Shown here: positions 54,923 through 64,000 of the stretch, piece by piece
Numbering within the stretch: the first letter of the stretch is position 1
Layout of the letters: each line of letters opens with the position of its first letter
Notes under the pieces: generated by a model
Database searches by the model: none
The model's input: the letters and a program-made list of their open reading frames with translations, nothing else
Told to the model about the DNA's origin: nothing
Made by a program: the position numbers and the translations under genes
DNA from: Campylobacter pinnipediorum subsp. pinnipediorum
Lineage (GTDB): Bacteria; Campylobacterota; Campylobacteria; Campylobacterales; Campylobacteraceae
Direction: 5' to 3'
Assembly (NCBI RefSeq): GCF_002021925.1
Contig: NZ_CP012546.1
Span: 1,612,001-1,676,000 of the forward strand
DNA length: 64,000 bases

Positions 54923-56177
54923 AAAAGTTGTTTTTGGCACTGTTGCTGTTGCTTCCTTACTAAATGCAGCTGGATACAAAGTACCAGAACAAAGTTCAGA
55001 TGCCGTATCACTTCTATCAAGCAATATTGCTACTAGTTTTGGTGCAGATGCGGCATACTATAATCCTGCCAATATGATGTTTTTGCCAGAAAATAGGCAC
55101 TACTTTGAGGCTAATTTGGCATGGTTTCATATAAATTCAGTGAAATTTAATTCAAATAATTCAAAAAGTTACAAATCTAATAAGTTTGATTCGCTTGCAA
55201 GCACTATGCATTCTGTTTCACCAGAATATTATGAAAATTTTCGTTTTGGTATGAGTTTGGCTGTCCCTGCTGGTGTTGGAATATCATGGGATGACCCAGA
55301 TACTGCCTTTACAGCAAAAAGATTTAAGTTAAAAGTTGTTGAACTAAATCCTAGTGTTGCTTATAGGATTAGTGATAAGTTTGCAGTTGCTACTGGTCTT
55401 AGAGTTGCTTATACAAAAGGAATGCTAGCAAATGAATTATATGGATTAGGCGATCGTGCTTTACATGGTGATGGAGTGGATTTTGGATACAATCTCGCCC
55501 TGACATACAAACCAACACCTAATTGGTCTTTGGCTGCAACATATCGTTCTAAGATAGATTTGGACATAAAAGGTAATTCTAAAATAAACGTAAAACAATT
55601 TGGTATAAACTATAATGGAAAAGTTGAAGTAAATATACCTCTTCCGGCTCAACTAGCATTAGCAACATCTTACAAGATACAAGATACAACCTTGATGTTT
55701 TCATATGAAAGAACATATTGGTCTAAATTTACAGGGTATGATTTTGAATATCCTAGCAGAGCTAGGTATGCAGAACAGACAATAGAAGGTTTTTTTCAAG
55801 CAGCATTTGACAACAAAGTTATAAGAGATTATAGAGATACAAATACATATCGTTTTGGTGTAGCTCATGATGCGACTGACAGATTAAGACTGATGGCCGG
55901 TTTTGTCTATGATCAAAAAGCGGCCAAGAACAAGCATAGCGTAAGTCTTGAATTGCCAGACACTACTTCTTTAGCTTATTCTTTGGGTCTAAATTATAAA
56001 ATCAATGATAATTTAGAATTATCATTAGGTGGACTTTACCAAGATAGAAAGAAAAATGATTCAAGTATAAAAATGGCAAAATTAAACAACGGTATGCCAA
56101 TGCCTTTTAATCAGGATGGCGAAATATCAAAAGCTGCTATATGGATAATAAATAGTGGCATTAAATACAAATTCTAG
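54915..56177 (+). CDS. FadL/OMPP1 family outer-membrane transporter
   Basis: This 420-residue beta-barrel imports hydrophobic molecules such as long-chain fatty acids. The signal peptide ends LLNAAG. The mature N-terminus ([35 protein letters not shown]) is the family hatch with the NPA motif. The rest alternates as barrel strands and ends in [12 protein letters not shown]. It lies 9 nt before an acyl-CoA ligase gene, so uptake and activation of fatty acids appear linked here. Confidence 0.88.
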   Translation: MFKKVVFGTVAVASLLNAAGYKVPEQSSDAVSLLSSNIATSFGADAAYYNPANMMFLPENRHYFEANLAWFHINSVKFNSNNSKSYKSNKFDSLASTMHSVSPEYYENFRFGMSLAVPAGVGISWDDPDTAFTAKRFKLKVVELNPSVAYRISDKFAVATGLRVAYTKGMLANELYGLGDRALHGDGVDFGYNLALTYKPTPNWSLAATYRSKIDLDIKGNSKINVKQFGINYNGKVEVNIPLPAQLALATSYKIQDTTLMFSYERTYWSKFTGYDFEYPSRARYAEQTIEGFFQAAFDNKVIRDYRDTNTYRFGVAHDATDRLRLMAGFVYDQKAAKNKHSVSLELPDTTSLAYSLGLNYKINDNLELSLGGLYQDRKKNDSSIKMAKLNNGMPMPFNQDGEISKAAIWIINSGIKYKF

Positions 56178-56186
56178 GTAGGCTGT

Positions 56187-57803
56187 ATGATCTATAAATA
56201 TCAAAATCTATATGAAAATTTAGAGGCAGTAGTTAAAGCTAATCCAAAATCTGTTGCTATATTTGAAGACAATAAAAAAATAAGCTACAAAGAGCTTAAA
56301 AATAAGATAGGTAAAGTAGGTGCTTATCTTGAAAATGTAGGTATTAGACATGGAGATAAGGTTGGAATTTTAATTACTAACTCACAAGAGTTTATAATTA
56401 GCTATTATGCTATTACTGCTATTGGAGCAGTTGCGGTTCCATTAAATACATTTTTAAAATCAGATGAAATAAAATATATCCTTAAAGATTGTGAAGCCAA
56501 AGCACTATTCTTATCCACCTCTTTTCAAAAAGAACTGCAAAAAGTAGATGATATGTCTATAAGTAATTTTATATGGGCGGGTGGAGTTCCAAAAACATTT
56601 ACAAAAACTGATCTTTTGTATACACAATCTTGCGATGAAGATACTGAAAGTTTGTATCTTGAAAATGAAACTGATGAGACTATAAAACATATTTGCTTTG
56701 AAGAACTTTACACTTTTCCTAAAGAAATAGATTTTGTCAAAAAACCTATACTTGATGATTTGTGTCATATCATATACACATCAGGCACAACTGGAAAACC
56801 AAAAGGCGCTATGATTACATACAAAAATATTTTTTCAAACGTAGTTAAAACAAGTGAGCGTTTTAAGGCATCTAAAAAAGATAGATTTGTTGTATTTTTA
56901 CCTATGTTTCATAGTTTTACTTTAACATTAATGGTCATACTTCCTTTATGTTATGGTTCATCCATCATACTTGTAAAATCTGTTTTCCCATTTTCAAATG
57001 TTTTAAAACAAACATTATTAAAAAGAGCAACGATATTTTTAGGTGTTCCAGCAATTTATACAGCCATAGGAAAGGCTAAAATTCCATGGTATTTTAAATG
57101 GTTTAACAATGTTCGTCTTTTTGTGTGTGGTGCCGCACCTTTAGCAAAACAAACTATCGATGATTTTAGTGCTAAATTTCCAAGAGCAAGTCTTGTGGAG
57201 GGCTATGGTCTTAGCGAATGTTCTCCTGTTGTTGCATCAAATTTATATGAAAAACAAAAACCACTCAGTGTCGGAATTCCACTTGATGGCTACGAGGTTA
57301 AAATAGTTAATGATGAGATGGTAGAGCTTCCAATTGGTCAAGTTGGTGAGATAATAGTAAAAGGCGATTGTGTTATGAAGGGCTATTATGGTATGGATAA
57401 TAGCGATGTCATCATAAACGGATGGTTAAGAACTGGTGATCTTGGTAAGATTGATGAAGATGGTTTTATATATATAGTTGATAGAAAAAAAGACCTTATT
57501 ATATCAAAGGGAATAAATATATACCCAAGAGAAATTGAAGAGGTTATTTATCAGCTTGAAGAGGTTGAAGCTGCTGCTGTTATAGGCGTTAGCGATGAGC
57601 ACGCTGATGAGGAAGTTGTTGCTTTTGTCCAGTTAAAAGAAGGCATGAATATTGATGAGAAAGAGATTAAAAAATATCTTAAAAAATATCTTGCTAATTT
57701 TAAAATTCCTAAGAATATTTATTTTTCAGATGAACTTCCCAGAAATGCAACTGGAAAAGTTTTAAAACGAGTTTTAAAAGAGCAAGTAAAGGATAAAATT
57801 TAG
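56187..57803 (+). CDS. Long-chain fatty acid-CoA ligase (AMP-binding family)
   Basis: This 538-residue enzyme activates a carboxylic acid with ATP and then CoA. Core motifs are IIYTSGTTGKPKGAM (ATP loop), EGYGLSECSPVV, WLRTGDLGKID and DRKKDLIISKGINIYPREIEE, and PRNATGKVLKRVLK with the catalytic Lys. A Cys-rich, negatively charged insertion at ~140-180 is unusual. No beta-oxidation genes are nearby, so the acyl-CoA may feed phospholipid synthesis rather than breakdown. The stop overlaps the next gene by 1 nt. Confidence 0.9.
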   Translation: MIYKYQNLYENLEAVVKANPKSVAIFEDNKKISYKELKNKIGKVGAYLENVGIRHGDKVGILITNSQEFIISYYAITAIGAVAVPLNTFLKSDEIKYILKDCEAKALFLSTSFQKELQKVDDMSISNFIWAGGVPKTFTKTDLLYTQSCDEDTESLYLENETDETIKHICFEELYTFPKEIDFVKKPILDDLCHIIYTSGTTGKPKGAMITYKNIFSNVVKTSERFKASKKDRFVVFLPMFHSFTLTLMVILPLCYGSSIILVKSVFPFSNVLKQTLLKRATIFLGVPAIYTAIGKAKIPWYFKWFNNVRLFVCGAAPLAKQTIDDFSAKFPRASLVEGYGLSECSPVVASNLYEKQKPLSVGIPLDGYEVKIVNDEMVELPIGQVGEIIVKGDCVMKGYYGMDNSDVIINGWLRTGDLGKIDEDGFIYIVDRKKDLIISKGINIYPREIEEVIYQLEEVEAAAVIGVSDEHADEEVVAFVQLKEGMNIDEKEIKKYLKKYLANFKIPKNIYFSDELPRNATGKVLKRVLKEQVKDKI

Positions 57804-59521
57804 TGCAATATTTGATTGATTTTTTAAATTCCAATGAAAAAGATATTGGAATTTCAAAAATATTAAATACAAGTGAAGAGCAAACAAAAATATTAAGACA
57901 TTTGAGCAAAAGCTATGTTGACGGGGTTTTTTCATTATCTGTTTTTGATATTTTAAGCTCTGTGTTTACAATAGAAAATTTTAGCCACATTGAACATCTT
58001 AAAGATATAAAATCTCTTATAGAAAATGGTTGGATTGTTCAAAATTTTGGTGTTTTCAGAACAGAGCAAAAGATAAGCCAATCTTTACTTCCTCTTTTAA
58101 ATTGCGAAGTTTCTTTATCTTTAAATTTTTTAAAAATATTAGAAGATGGTGATTTGAATCTTGAGTTGCCAAATGCCGTAGCTTATGATGAAAATTTACA
58201 ATACCTAAAAGATCAATTCTTAAGAATTGAATTATATGAAAAAAAATCACTGCTATCGGCAAAAAGTGAAGTAAAGTTAAAGATAAATAATCAGATATCA
58301 AAACTAGAAGATTATATAAAACAAAGAATTGAATTAAGTAAAATAGATATCGTTACAGAACAAATTTTTAAAGACAATACTTTAAATGAAAAAGAAGAAC
58401 TTATTTTTCTAACTCTTTTAAGGCAAGAGTATAGCAATGATTTTGAAAATCAGAGAGAATTAGACAATCTAATATCATTAGTTAGTGAAGATGAGTTTGA
58501 ATGTGTAAAAAATAGATCGCTTTTAGATGATAACTCAAAATTGCTCGATAGCGGACTTATTGAATACGATGAAATCCTAAACTCATATTCTACTATAAGC
58601 AAGAATTTTTTTATAAATGAAGATGTGCTTCAAAGTATTATGCACCCCAAAAACTCAAAAAAAGAGAAAAAAATAAAAGTTGATAGCATAATCAAAGATT
58701 ATCAGATATTTGAGCTTATAGAACCAACAACAAATATAAACGATGTAGTTTTAAACAAAAAGACAAAAGAGCTTTTGGACACAATACTAAAACAAGTTGA
58801 TAAAAAGGTTCTTAATAGACTAAATACTTGGGGTATAAAAAATAGAAAAAGCATAGATGCAAAAATCATTTTTTATGGCGAAGCTGGGACTGGCAAGACA
58901 ATGAGTGCTGTTAGTCTTGCTAAGAGTCTTAAAAAGCAGGTGCTTAGCTTTGATTGTTCTAAAATTTTAAGCAAATATGTTGGCGAAAGTGAACAAAATG
59001 TAAGAAAAATCTTTGATTCATATAATGAAATTTGTAAAAAAACAAAAACAGAGCCAGTACTACTTTTAAACGAAGCTGATCAGTTTTTAAGTACTAGAAT
59101 AGAAAGTTCTAACGGTGCTGAAAAAATGCATAATCAAATGCAAAATATATTTTTAGAGCAAATTGAAAGATTTAATGGTGTGCTTATCGCGACAACAAAT
59201 TTTTTACAAACTCTTGATAGTGCTTTTTCTAGAAGATTTGATTATAAGATTGAGTTTAAGAAGCCTGATTTTGATTCTAGGCTTACTATATGGCGTAAAG
59301 TTTTACCACAAAATGCTGATTTTGAAGATAATTTTGATATAAAAAACCTTGCAAAATATAATTTAAGTGGTGCGCAAATAGTTCTTGTTATGAAAAATAC
59401 AGCATTAAAAGTAGCTGTTAAAGATGAGCCGATATTTTTATTTGATGATTTTAAAAGCACCATAGAAAGAGAGCTAAGCTCTGCTTTTGGTGAAGATAAA
59501 AAAGTTGGATTTGGCTCTTAG
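57803..59521 (+). CDS. AAA-family ATPase with helical N-terminal region
   Basis: This is a 572-residue protein. Residues 1-~330 are helical and Glu/Lys-rich, with no recognised domain. The AAA module (~345-560) has Walker A FYGEAGTGKTMSAVSLAKSL, then SKYVGESEQNVRKIFDSYNE, Walker B LLLNEADQFLSTR and sensor/Arg-finger SAFSRRFDYKIEFKKPD. The Walker B Asp that precedes Glu in most AAA proteins is Asn here, but the catalytic Glu is kept. The start overlaps the acyl-CoA ligase stop. It is likely an unfoldase or remodelling ATPase of unknown target. Confidence 0.85.
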   Translation: MQYLIDFLNSNEKDIGISKILNTSEEQTKILRHLSKSYVDGVFSLSVFDILSSVFTIENFSHIEHLKDIKSLIENGWIVQNFGVFRTEQKISQSLLPLLNCEVSLSLNFLKILEDGDLNLELPNAVAYDENLQYLKDQFLRIELYEKKSLLSAKSEVKLKINNQISKLEDYIKQRIELSKIDIVTEQIFKDNTLNEKEELIFLTLLRQEYSNDFENQRELDNLISLVSEDEFECVKNRSLLDDNSKLLDSGLIEYDEILNSYSTISKNFFINEDVLQSIMHPKNSKKEKKIKVDSIIKDYQIFELIEPTTNINDVVLNKKTKELLDTILKQVDKKVLNRLNTWGIKNRKSIDAKIIFYGEAGTGKTMSAVSLAKSLKKQVLSFDCSKILSKYVGESEQNVRKIFDSYNEICKKTKTEPVLLLNEADQFLSTRIESSNGAEKMHNQMQNIFLEQIERFNGVLIATTNFLQTLDSAFSRRFDYKIEFKKPDFDSRLTIWRKVLPQNADFEDNFDIKNLAKYNLSGAQIVLVMKNTALKVAVKDEPIFLFDDFKSTIERELSSAFGEDKKVGFGS

Positions 59522-59636
59522 CTATTAACTCATAAAATTATAAAGATATATTATCTTTAACAATTAAAGCATAGGAAGATATATTTTTTATGCTTTTATC
59601 AAAATACATTTTAATATAAATTCAAATTTTTTTTGT

Positions 59637-59642
59637 ATAATA
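59637..59642 (+). promoter_or_regulatory. -10 box for the secG operon
   Basis: TTTTTTGTATAAT (T tract plus TATAAT) lies 31 nt before the secG start. Confidence 0.55.
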
Positions 59643-59673
59643 TCTAAAAATATAGTTTAAAAAGGAAAATTAA

Positions 59674-60000
59674 GTGAGTTCTTTATTTTTAATTTTACAA
59701 TTTGTATTAGCTGTAATTATAACAATAGCGGTTTTACTACAAAAAAGCTCTTCAATAGGCTTAGGTGCATACAGCGGTAGCAATGAAAGTTTGTTTGGAG
59801 CAAAAGGTCCTGCTGGATTTTTAGCGAAATTTACATTTATAGCTGCGGTTTTGTTTATACTAAACACATTAACTCTGGGATATTCTTACAACAAAGAGAT
59901 GAAAAAATCTTTATTTGACAATATAGATACAAAAACATTAAATATCCCTAAAGCAGCTGAAAAAAAAGAAACTTCTGCGCCAACAGCACCTGAAAAATAA
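59674..60000 (+). CDS. secG: Preprotein translocase subunit SecG
   Basis: This 108-residue inner-membrane protein is part of SecYEG. Its two helices (~3-20 and ~50-70) flank the conserved VLLQKSSSIGLGAYSGSNESLFGAKGPAGFLAK loop. The C-terminal tail is charged and Ala/Pro-rich. The start is GTG at 59674 behind AAAGGAAAATTAA. It leads the secG-frr-pyrE-RDD run conserved in Campylobacter. Confidence 0.93.
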   Translation: MSSLFLILQFVLAVIITIAVLLQKSSSIGLGAYSGSNESLFGAKGPAGFLAKFTFIAAVLFILNTLTLGYSYNKEMKKSLFDNIDTKTLNIPKAAEKKETSAPTAPEK

Positions 60001-60013
60001 AAAGGAATAAACT

Positions 60014-60571
60014 ATGATAAATGATATCTATAAAAATCAAAAGGAAAATAACGACAAAGCATTAGTTGCTTTAAAAAGAGATTTTACGACATTAAGAACT
60101 GGAAAAGTTAATATAAATATATTAGATCATGTTTATGTTGATTATTATGGAACACCAACACCATTAAATCAAGTTGCTACGGTTATAGCAACGGATGCAT
60201 CTACGATAACTATCACTCCTTGGGAAAAAACGATGATTAAAGAAATATCCACAGCTATCCAAGCTGCAAATATTGGCGTAAACCCAAATAGTGATGGCGA
60301 TAGTGTTAAATTATTTTTCCCACCTATGACTATGGAGCAAAGAAAAGAGAATGCAAAACAAGCTAAAGCAATGGGAGAAAAAGCAAAAGTAAGCATCAGA
60401 AATGTAAGAAAAGACGCAAACGATGAAGTTAAAAAACTTGAAAAAGAAAAAGCAGTAAGCGAAGATGAGATAAAAAAAGCTCAAGATGAAATTCAAAAAA
60501 TTACTGATGATTATAACTCTAAAATTGATGCTATAGTCAAAGAAAAAGAAGCAGAACTTTTAAAGGTATAA
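60014..60571 (+). CDS. frr: Ribosome recycling factor
   Basis: This 185-residue protein splits post-termination ribosomes together with EF-G. The family features [29 protein letters not shown] and [30 protein letters not shown] are complete. [24 protein letters not shown] forms the long helical domain. AAAAGGAATAAACT precedes the ATG, 13 nt after secG. Confidence 0.97.
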   Translation: MINDIYKNQKENNDKALVALKRDFTTLRTGKVNINILDHVYVDYYGTPTPLNQVATVIATDASTITITPWEKTMIKEISTAIQAANIGVNPNSDGDSVKLFFPPMTMEQRKENAKQAKAMGEKAKVSIRNVRKDANDEVKKLEKEKAVSEDEIKKAQDEIQKITDDYNSKIDAIVKEKEAELLKV

Positions 60572-60576
60572 TAACT

Positions 60577-61188
60577 GTGAATATAGAAAAAATTTACAAA
60601 GAGTGCGGGGCATATTTACAGGGTCATTTCTTGCTTAGTAGTGGAAAGCACTCTGAGTTTTATCTGCAAAGTGCAAAAGTTCTTGAAAATCCATCTTTGG
60701 CTGGAATCTTAGCGGATGAATTGGCTAGCATTATAAATAATTCAAGCATTGAGTTTGATAGTGTTTGTTCGCCAGCACTTGGTGGTTTGCTTGCCGGATA
60801 TGAGTTAGCAAGAGCTAGCAAGAAAAGGTTTATTTTTACCGAAAGAGTAGAAGGTAAAATGTCTTTAAGGCGTGGATTTGAAGTTTTAAATGGAGAAAAA
60901 TTTATAATTTGCGAAGACATTATTACGACTGGTGGTTCTGCCTTAGAAAGTGCAAAAATTATTGAAGAACTTGGCGGAGTTGTTGTTGGTTTTGCGGCTT
61001 TAGCAAATAGAGGATTTTGTAAATTAACAAATTTAGATACGGGCTCAAAACCAGAATGTAAACTACCATTTGATAAGCCATTATTTGCACTTGGAAATTT
61101 TGAGTTTGAAATTTATGATGAAGAAAATTGCCCTCTTTGCAAAAATGGCACAAAAGCCATAAAGCCTGGAAGCAGAGGTAACAACTAA
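60577..61188 (+). CDS. pyrE: Orotate phosphoribosyltransferase
   Basis: This 203-residue enzyme joins orotate to PRPP in pyrimidine synthesis. The PRPP-binding loop is [36 protein letters not shown] holds the substrate-binding Arg and Lys. The start is GTG at 60577, 5 nt after frr. The C-terminal extension with two Cys ([18 protein letters not shown]) is typical of the epsilonproteobacterial form. Confidence 0.95.
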   Translation: MNIEKIYKECGAYLQGHFLLSSGKHSEFYLQSAKVLENPSLAGILADELASIINNSSIEFDSVCSPALGGLLAGYELARASKKRFIFTERVEGKMSLRRGFEVLNGEKFIICEDIITTGGSALESAKIIEELGGVVVGFAALANRGFCKLTNLDTGSKPECKLPFDKPLFALGNFEFEIYDEENCPLCKNGTKAIKPGSRGNN

Positions 61189-61189
61189 T

Positions 61190-61621
61190 TTGGCACAAAA
61201 AGCCAAAGCAAAAATTGCTCCTATTAGCCTAAGAATCAAAGCTTTCATTGTTGATACGTTTATGATTCTTATGCCTATTTTATACATCACAACATACATA
61301 ATACTAGATGGAAAAGAAGACTTTCAAAACTCTCAAATAGCAATCTTTGCTTGCAATGCAATGTTTTGTATTGCGCTATCTATATTTTTTGCAAAATTAG
61401 CACAAACACCTGGCTATAAGTCACAACAAATATATCTAATAAGTTTAAAAAGTGGAAAAAAGATAACATTTTTGCAAGCGGTTTTTAGATACATATGCTT
61501 TGTATTTGCTGGATGTAGCATAGTTGGTTTATTGCTTTGTTTTTTTAGAAAAGATAGATTAAATTTGCATGACTTGATGACAAAAACAGCGGCAGTATTA
61601 CCAAATAGCAAAGCAAAATAA
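61190..61621 (+). CDS. RDD family membrane protein
   Basis: This 143-residue protein has three to four membrane helices. The RDD features are KAFIVDTFMILMPILY at the N-terminus and AQTPGYKSQQIYLISLKSGKKITFLQA in the middle; RLNLHDLMTKTAAV ends it. RDD proteins are of uncertain role, some linked to ion exchange. The start is TTG at 61190, directly after the pyrE stop, and the order pyrE-RDD is conserved in Campylobacter. Confidence 0.85.
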   Translation: MAQKAKAKIAPISLRIKAFIVDTFMILMPILYITTYIILDGKEDFQNSQIAIFACNAMFCIALSIFFAKLAQTPGYKSQQIYLISLKSGKKITFLQAVFRYICFVFAGCSIVGLLLCFFRKDRLNLHDLMTKTAAVLPNSKAK

Positions 61622-61684
61622 ATTTAATATTTTAAAGTTTATTTAGGTAAAATTAAAATCATTTTAATAAAAAGAGGAGAGAAA

Positions 61685-62170
61685 ATGACAAAATTTCAAG
61701 GAAACCCAGTAAAATTATTCGGAACACAAATTAAAGTAGGTGACAAAGCACCAGTAGTAGAAGTAGTAGGAAAAGATCTTAACACTATTAAAATCGGCGA
61801 GGCTGGCAAAACTCAAGTAGTTGTAGTAGTGCCTTCGCTAGATACTCCTGTATGTGCTTCAGAAGCTCGCAAATTTAATGAAAAAGCTGCAAGCAAGACT
61901 GGCGTAGAGGTTGTTGTTGTAAGCATGGACTTACCGTTTGCTATGGGTCGTTTCTGCACCACAGAAGGCATAGAAAATGTACAAGTAGGTAGTGACTTTA
62001 GAGGTGCTGAGTTTGGTAAGGCCTATGGTGTTCTTATTGAAGATTCTGTTCTTAAAGGTTTGCTTGCTCGTGCTATTTTTGTTCTTAAGGATGGTAAAGT
62101 AGCATATACTCAAATAGTTCCTGAAGTAACAGAAGAACCTGATTACGAAGCAGTTTTCGCTGCTCTATAA
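61685..62170 (+). CDS. tpx: Thiol peroxidase (Tpx)
   Basis: This 161-residue atypical 2-Cys peroxiredoxin reduces peroxides with electrons from thioredoxin. The peroxidatic Cys is in VPSLDTPVCASEARKFN and the resolving Cys in MGRFCTTEGIENV. The opening FQGNPVKLFGTQIKVGDKAP is typical. AAAGAGGAGAGAAA gives a strong ribosome site. It is monocistronic with a long terminator stem. Confidence 0.96.
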   Translation: MTKFQGNPVKLFGTQIKVGDKAPVVEVVGKDLNTIKIGEAGKTQVVVVVPSLDTPVCASEARKFNEKAASKTGVEVVVVSMDLPFAMGRFCTTEGIENVQVGSDFRGAEFGKAYGVLIEDSVLKGLLARAIFVLKDGKVAYTQIVPEVTEEPDYEAVFAAL

Positions 62171-62179
62171 TTTATCACG

Positions 62180-62207
62180 ATACGACCGAACAAAATCTCG
62201 GTCGTAT
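62180..62207 (+). terminator. Terminator after tpx
   Basis: ATACGACCGA pairs perfectly with TCGGTCGTAT around an 8-nt loop, followed by TCTACAC. Confidence 0.75.
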
Positions 62208-62690
62208 TCTACACACAAAATCTTATAAATTAAAAAATCTTTATTGAATTTATATTTTACTACTCTAGCATTAAGATTTGAAACATTAAAACTATATGAT
62301 TTTTTATCCAAAAAACTTCAAATTTGTTTAACACTTATTTTAATGAGCTTGAGATGATTATGTATTAGAGTAGAGCTTTCTAGTTTGGCTTGCGTTAGTT
62401 TTTTACTTTTAGGCCAAGTTTATAAATGTTTTACAGAGCTAATTTATGAAACAAATTTCCATATCTTTCAAAGCTTGTCTTACATTGTTTTAGAACTTCG
62501 GTATTTGATTATATAATTACTTATTACAAGCCTACAGAACTATATACAGAGTTTTAAGCTATAAATTCAAATAACAAAAAAGAAGAAATATATCAAAGAA
62601 TTTATATTAGTTACTAGTTTGGATTTAATTATTAGGAAACTTTACTTATAAAAAATATAATTTATATTCCAAAAAATCTCAAATAGTATT
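62208..62690. other. Non-coding stretch, possibly a decayed gene
   Basis: About 480 bp show no intact frame. On the minus strand around 62340-62400 a short frame reads KKLTQAKLESSTLIHNHLK and ends in a stop near 62327. Another piece near 62440-62500 reads RQALKDMEICFIN. They look like protein but cannot be joined or assigned. No transposase motif or terminal inverted repeat was seen. Confidence 0.25.
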
Positions 62691-63482
62691 TTATAATTTA
62701 AGATTTAAAACTTCTCTCATTGATTTTTCTATTTTTTCTTCATCAAAAGCATTATCAAAGAACAAATTAAAAGCTAATACAGCTTGAAATAATAGCATAT
62801 CCTTACCATCTTTATATGTAAGATTGTATTTGTCTGCGAGTTTTAAAAAAGGTGTTTTTTTACCATATATGACATCAAATGCAAATTTACTATCGCATAA
62901 AACTTGTTCTAACAATTCTATAGGTGCACATAAATTATCATCTTTTAAACCAGCAGATGTTGTATTTATAACTATATCAAATTGCTCTGATTTAAAATCT
63001 ACCCAATCATAACATCTAAAATTTATAAAATCAGAAAATCTATGCTTGCTCCTATTTAAAATACAAACTTCTATATTATTTTTATTAAGTATATAAGATA
63101 TAGCTTTTGCTGTCCCGCCAGCACCTATAACCAATGCTTTTTTTATGCCTTTAAAATCTTTTATGGACTTAAAAAAACCATCAGCATCTGTATTGTATGC
63201 ATATATTTTTTGATTTTTTAAGACAAGCGTATTTGCAGAACCTATTGATTTTGTTGTATCGCACACTTTATCGCTTAAATTTAGAGCAAACTCTTTATAT
63301 GGAACTGTAACATTTGCACCAGATAAAGAGAGTGCTTTAAATTTAGAAATAATATCACTACCGTTAGACAATTCATACCTAGAGTATGAACACTCTAATC
63401 CTAAATCCAACATCGCCTTATTGTGCAAAATAGGCGATATGGAATGTGTTATTGGATTACCAATAACAGCAAATAATTTCAT
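62691..63482 (-). CDS. aroE: Shikimate dehydrogenase
   Basis: This 263-residue NADP enzyme of aromatic amino-acid synthesis reduces 3-dehydroshikimate. Substrate residues are in NPITHSISPILHNKAM and SGANVTVPYKE (catalytic Lys). The NADP fold is ALVIGAGGTAKAISYIL with LNRSKHRF. YNTDADGFFKSI and FDVIYGKKTPFLK are conserved. It follows the SPOR-protein gene by 1 nt on the same strand, the same pair as C. jejuni Cj0404-aroE. Confidence 0.95.
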   Translation of the reverse strand: MKLFAVIGNPITHSISPILHNKAMLDLGLECSYSRYELSNGSDIISKFKALSLSGANVTVPYKEFALNLSDKVCDTTKSIGSANTLVLKNQKIYAYNTDADGFFKSIKDFKGIKKALVIGAGGTAKAISYILNKNNIEVCILNRSKHRFSDFINFRCYDWVDFKSEQFDIVINTTSAGLKDDNLCAPIELLEQVLCDSKFAFDVIYGKKTPFLKLADKYNLTYKDGKDMLLFQAVLAFNLFFDNAFDEEKIEKSMREVLNLKL

Positions 63483-63483
63483 T

Positions 63484-64000
63484 TTATTTTACTCTGTAAA
63501 CAAATGCACCTTTATTTATAGTTTTTCTGATTTTTTCTAATTCGATTTTTAGTTTAGAACTATCAAAAGGACCTATTAACACCTTTGTAGTACTTCCAAC
63601 TCTTAGAGTCTTATATTCATATCCCTTAATTAAGATATTATTTAATTCTTTTTTATCTGGCTCTACCTTTGAAGTTGCTGAAACCTGAATATAAGCACCT
63701 GCTGTTATTTTACTTTCTTTAGAAACATTATTTTGAACCTTTTTTACATCTTTTGTCTTTTGATTTAAAGAAGGTCTAGTTTCTTTTATGACTTTTTCTA
63801 CAACAGGTTTTTTAGCAGTAGATTGTTTATTTGTTTTTTTATCTTTTATCTCTTGCTTTGCTGTTTCTTTCTCTAGTTGTTTTACTGTTTCAGGTAATTG
63901 ATCTTGAACTTCTTTTATTACTTTGTTAATTTTTTGTTCTTTAATTGCTTCTTTTGGTGCTGTTTCTTGTTTAATATTTTCTTTTTCTTTCAATCTTTTT
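63484..64000 (-). CDS. SPOR-domain protein, C-terminal part (cut by window end)
   Basis: At least 170 residues are visible and the frame remains open at the window edge, so the start and probable membrane anchor lie outside. A long Lys/Glu-rich linker fills most of it. The last ~75 residues match the SPOR fold: AGAYIQVSATSKVEPDKKELNN, then TKVLIGPFDSSKLKIELEKIR. SPOR domains bind denuded peptidoglycan at division sites. The TTG at 63993 is only the first possible start inside the window and is unlikely to be the true one. Confidence 0.8.
   Translation of the reverse strand, partial: KRLKEKENIKQETAPKEAIKEQKINKVIKEVQDQLPETVKQLEKETAKQEIKDKKTNKQSTAKKPVVEKVIKETRPSLNQKTKDVKKVQNNVSKESKITAGAYIQVSATSKVEPDKKELNNILIKGYEYKTLRVGSTTKVLIGPFDSSKLKIELEKIRKTINKGAFVYRVK

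Noticed and set aside
62208-62690. Insertion sequence or CRISPR in the tpx-aroE gap
   Set aside because: No terminal inverted repeats, no transposase motif and no regularly spaced repeats were found.

Overview
The window comes from a low-GC Epsilonproteobacterium, almost certainly a Campylobacter other than C. jejuni. The grounds are the strong A+T bias, TATAAT-type promoters, the gene content, and several short gene blocks that match C. jejuni order: secG-frr-pyrE-RDD, carbonic anhydrase-mscS, DUF2325-hypothetical-fldA, SPOR-aroE, and pcm close to nrdB. The species is not resolved.

Left end (1-19.65 kb) is an accessory region built around one two-partner secretion (TPS) system of the filamentous haemagglutinin/CdiA type. 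An outer-membrane TpsB transporter (4721-6352) is followed 16 nt later by a 2884-residue TpsA exoprotein (6369-15023), which overlaps a lipoprotein gene by 4 nt. The last ~720 residues of TpsA plus the start of the lipoprotein are repeated, apparently base for base, 12 kb upstream as an orphan module (806-3162). Lipoprotein genes of the same family occur four times (one cut by the window edge), and decayed TpsA fragments lie at 16.7-17.0 kb and 18.9-19.45 kb. The shared TpsA C-terminus has the layout of an alpha/beta-hydrolase (Ser2759, Asp2826 or Asp2828, His2865). I read it as a putative lipase-type contact-dependent toxin and the lipoproteins as candidate immunity or partner proteins. The lipoproteins differ in short patches while the toxin end does not vary.

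Middle (19.65-43 kb) is mixed core and accessory. It holds an iron alcohol dehydrogenase, rnhB, a subtilisin-family autotransporter protease, pcm, a gene remnant, nrdB, a YrdC-like gene, gdhA, thrS-infC, a complete licABCD-type cluster for putting phosphocholine on surface glycans, and ribBA. Two periplasmic molybdopterin N-/S-oxide reductase systems follow, each paired with a monohaem cytochrome c but in opposite gene order. Between them sit a DUF2798 membrane protein and an orphan OmpR-type response regulator.

Right part (43-64 kb) is mostly core. It has four tRNA genes (Ala, Gly, Leu, Glu), a TauE/SafE permease pseudogene, the DUF2325-hypothetical-flavodoxin operon behind a Fur-like box, a ThiD2-like protein, a BI-1 family membrane protein, carbonic anhydrase and an MscS channel. 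Next come an Asp/Tyr-rich 49-residue protein, two tandem diguanylate cyclases, sodB, a lipoprotein-nfo-fadL-fadD-AAA ATPase run, secG-frr-pyrE-RDD, tpx, aroE and a SPOR-domain protein cut by the window end.

All assignments come from reading the sequence and recognising families. No database search was run.
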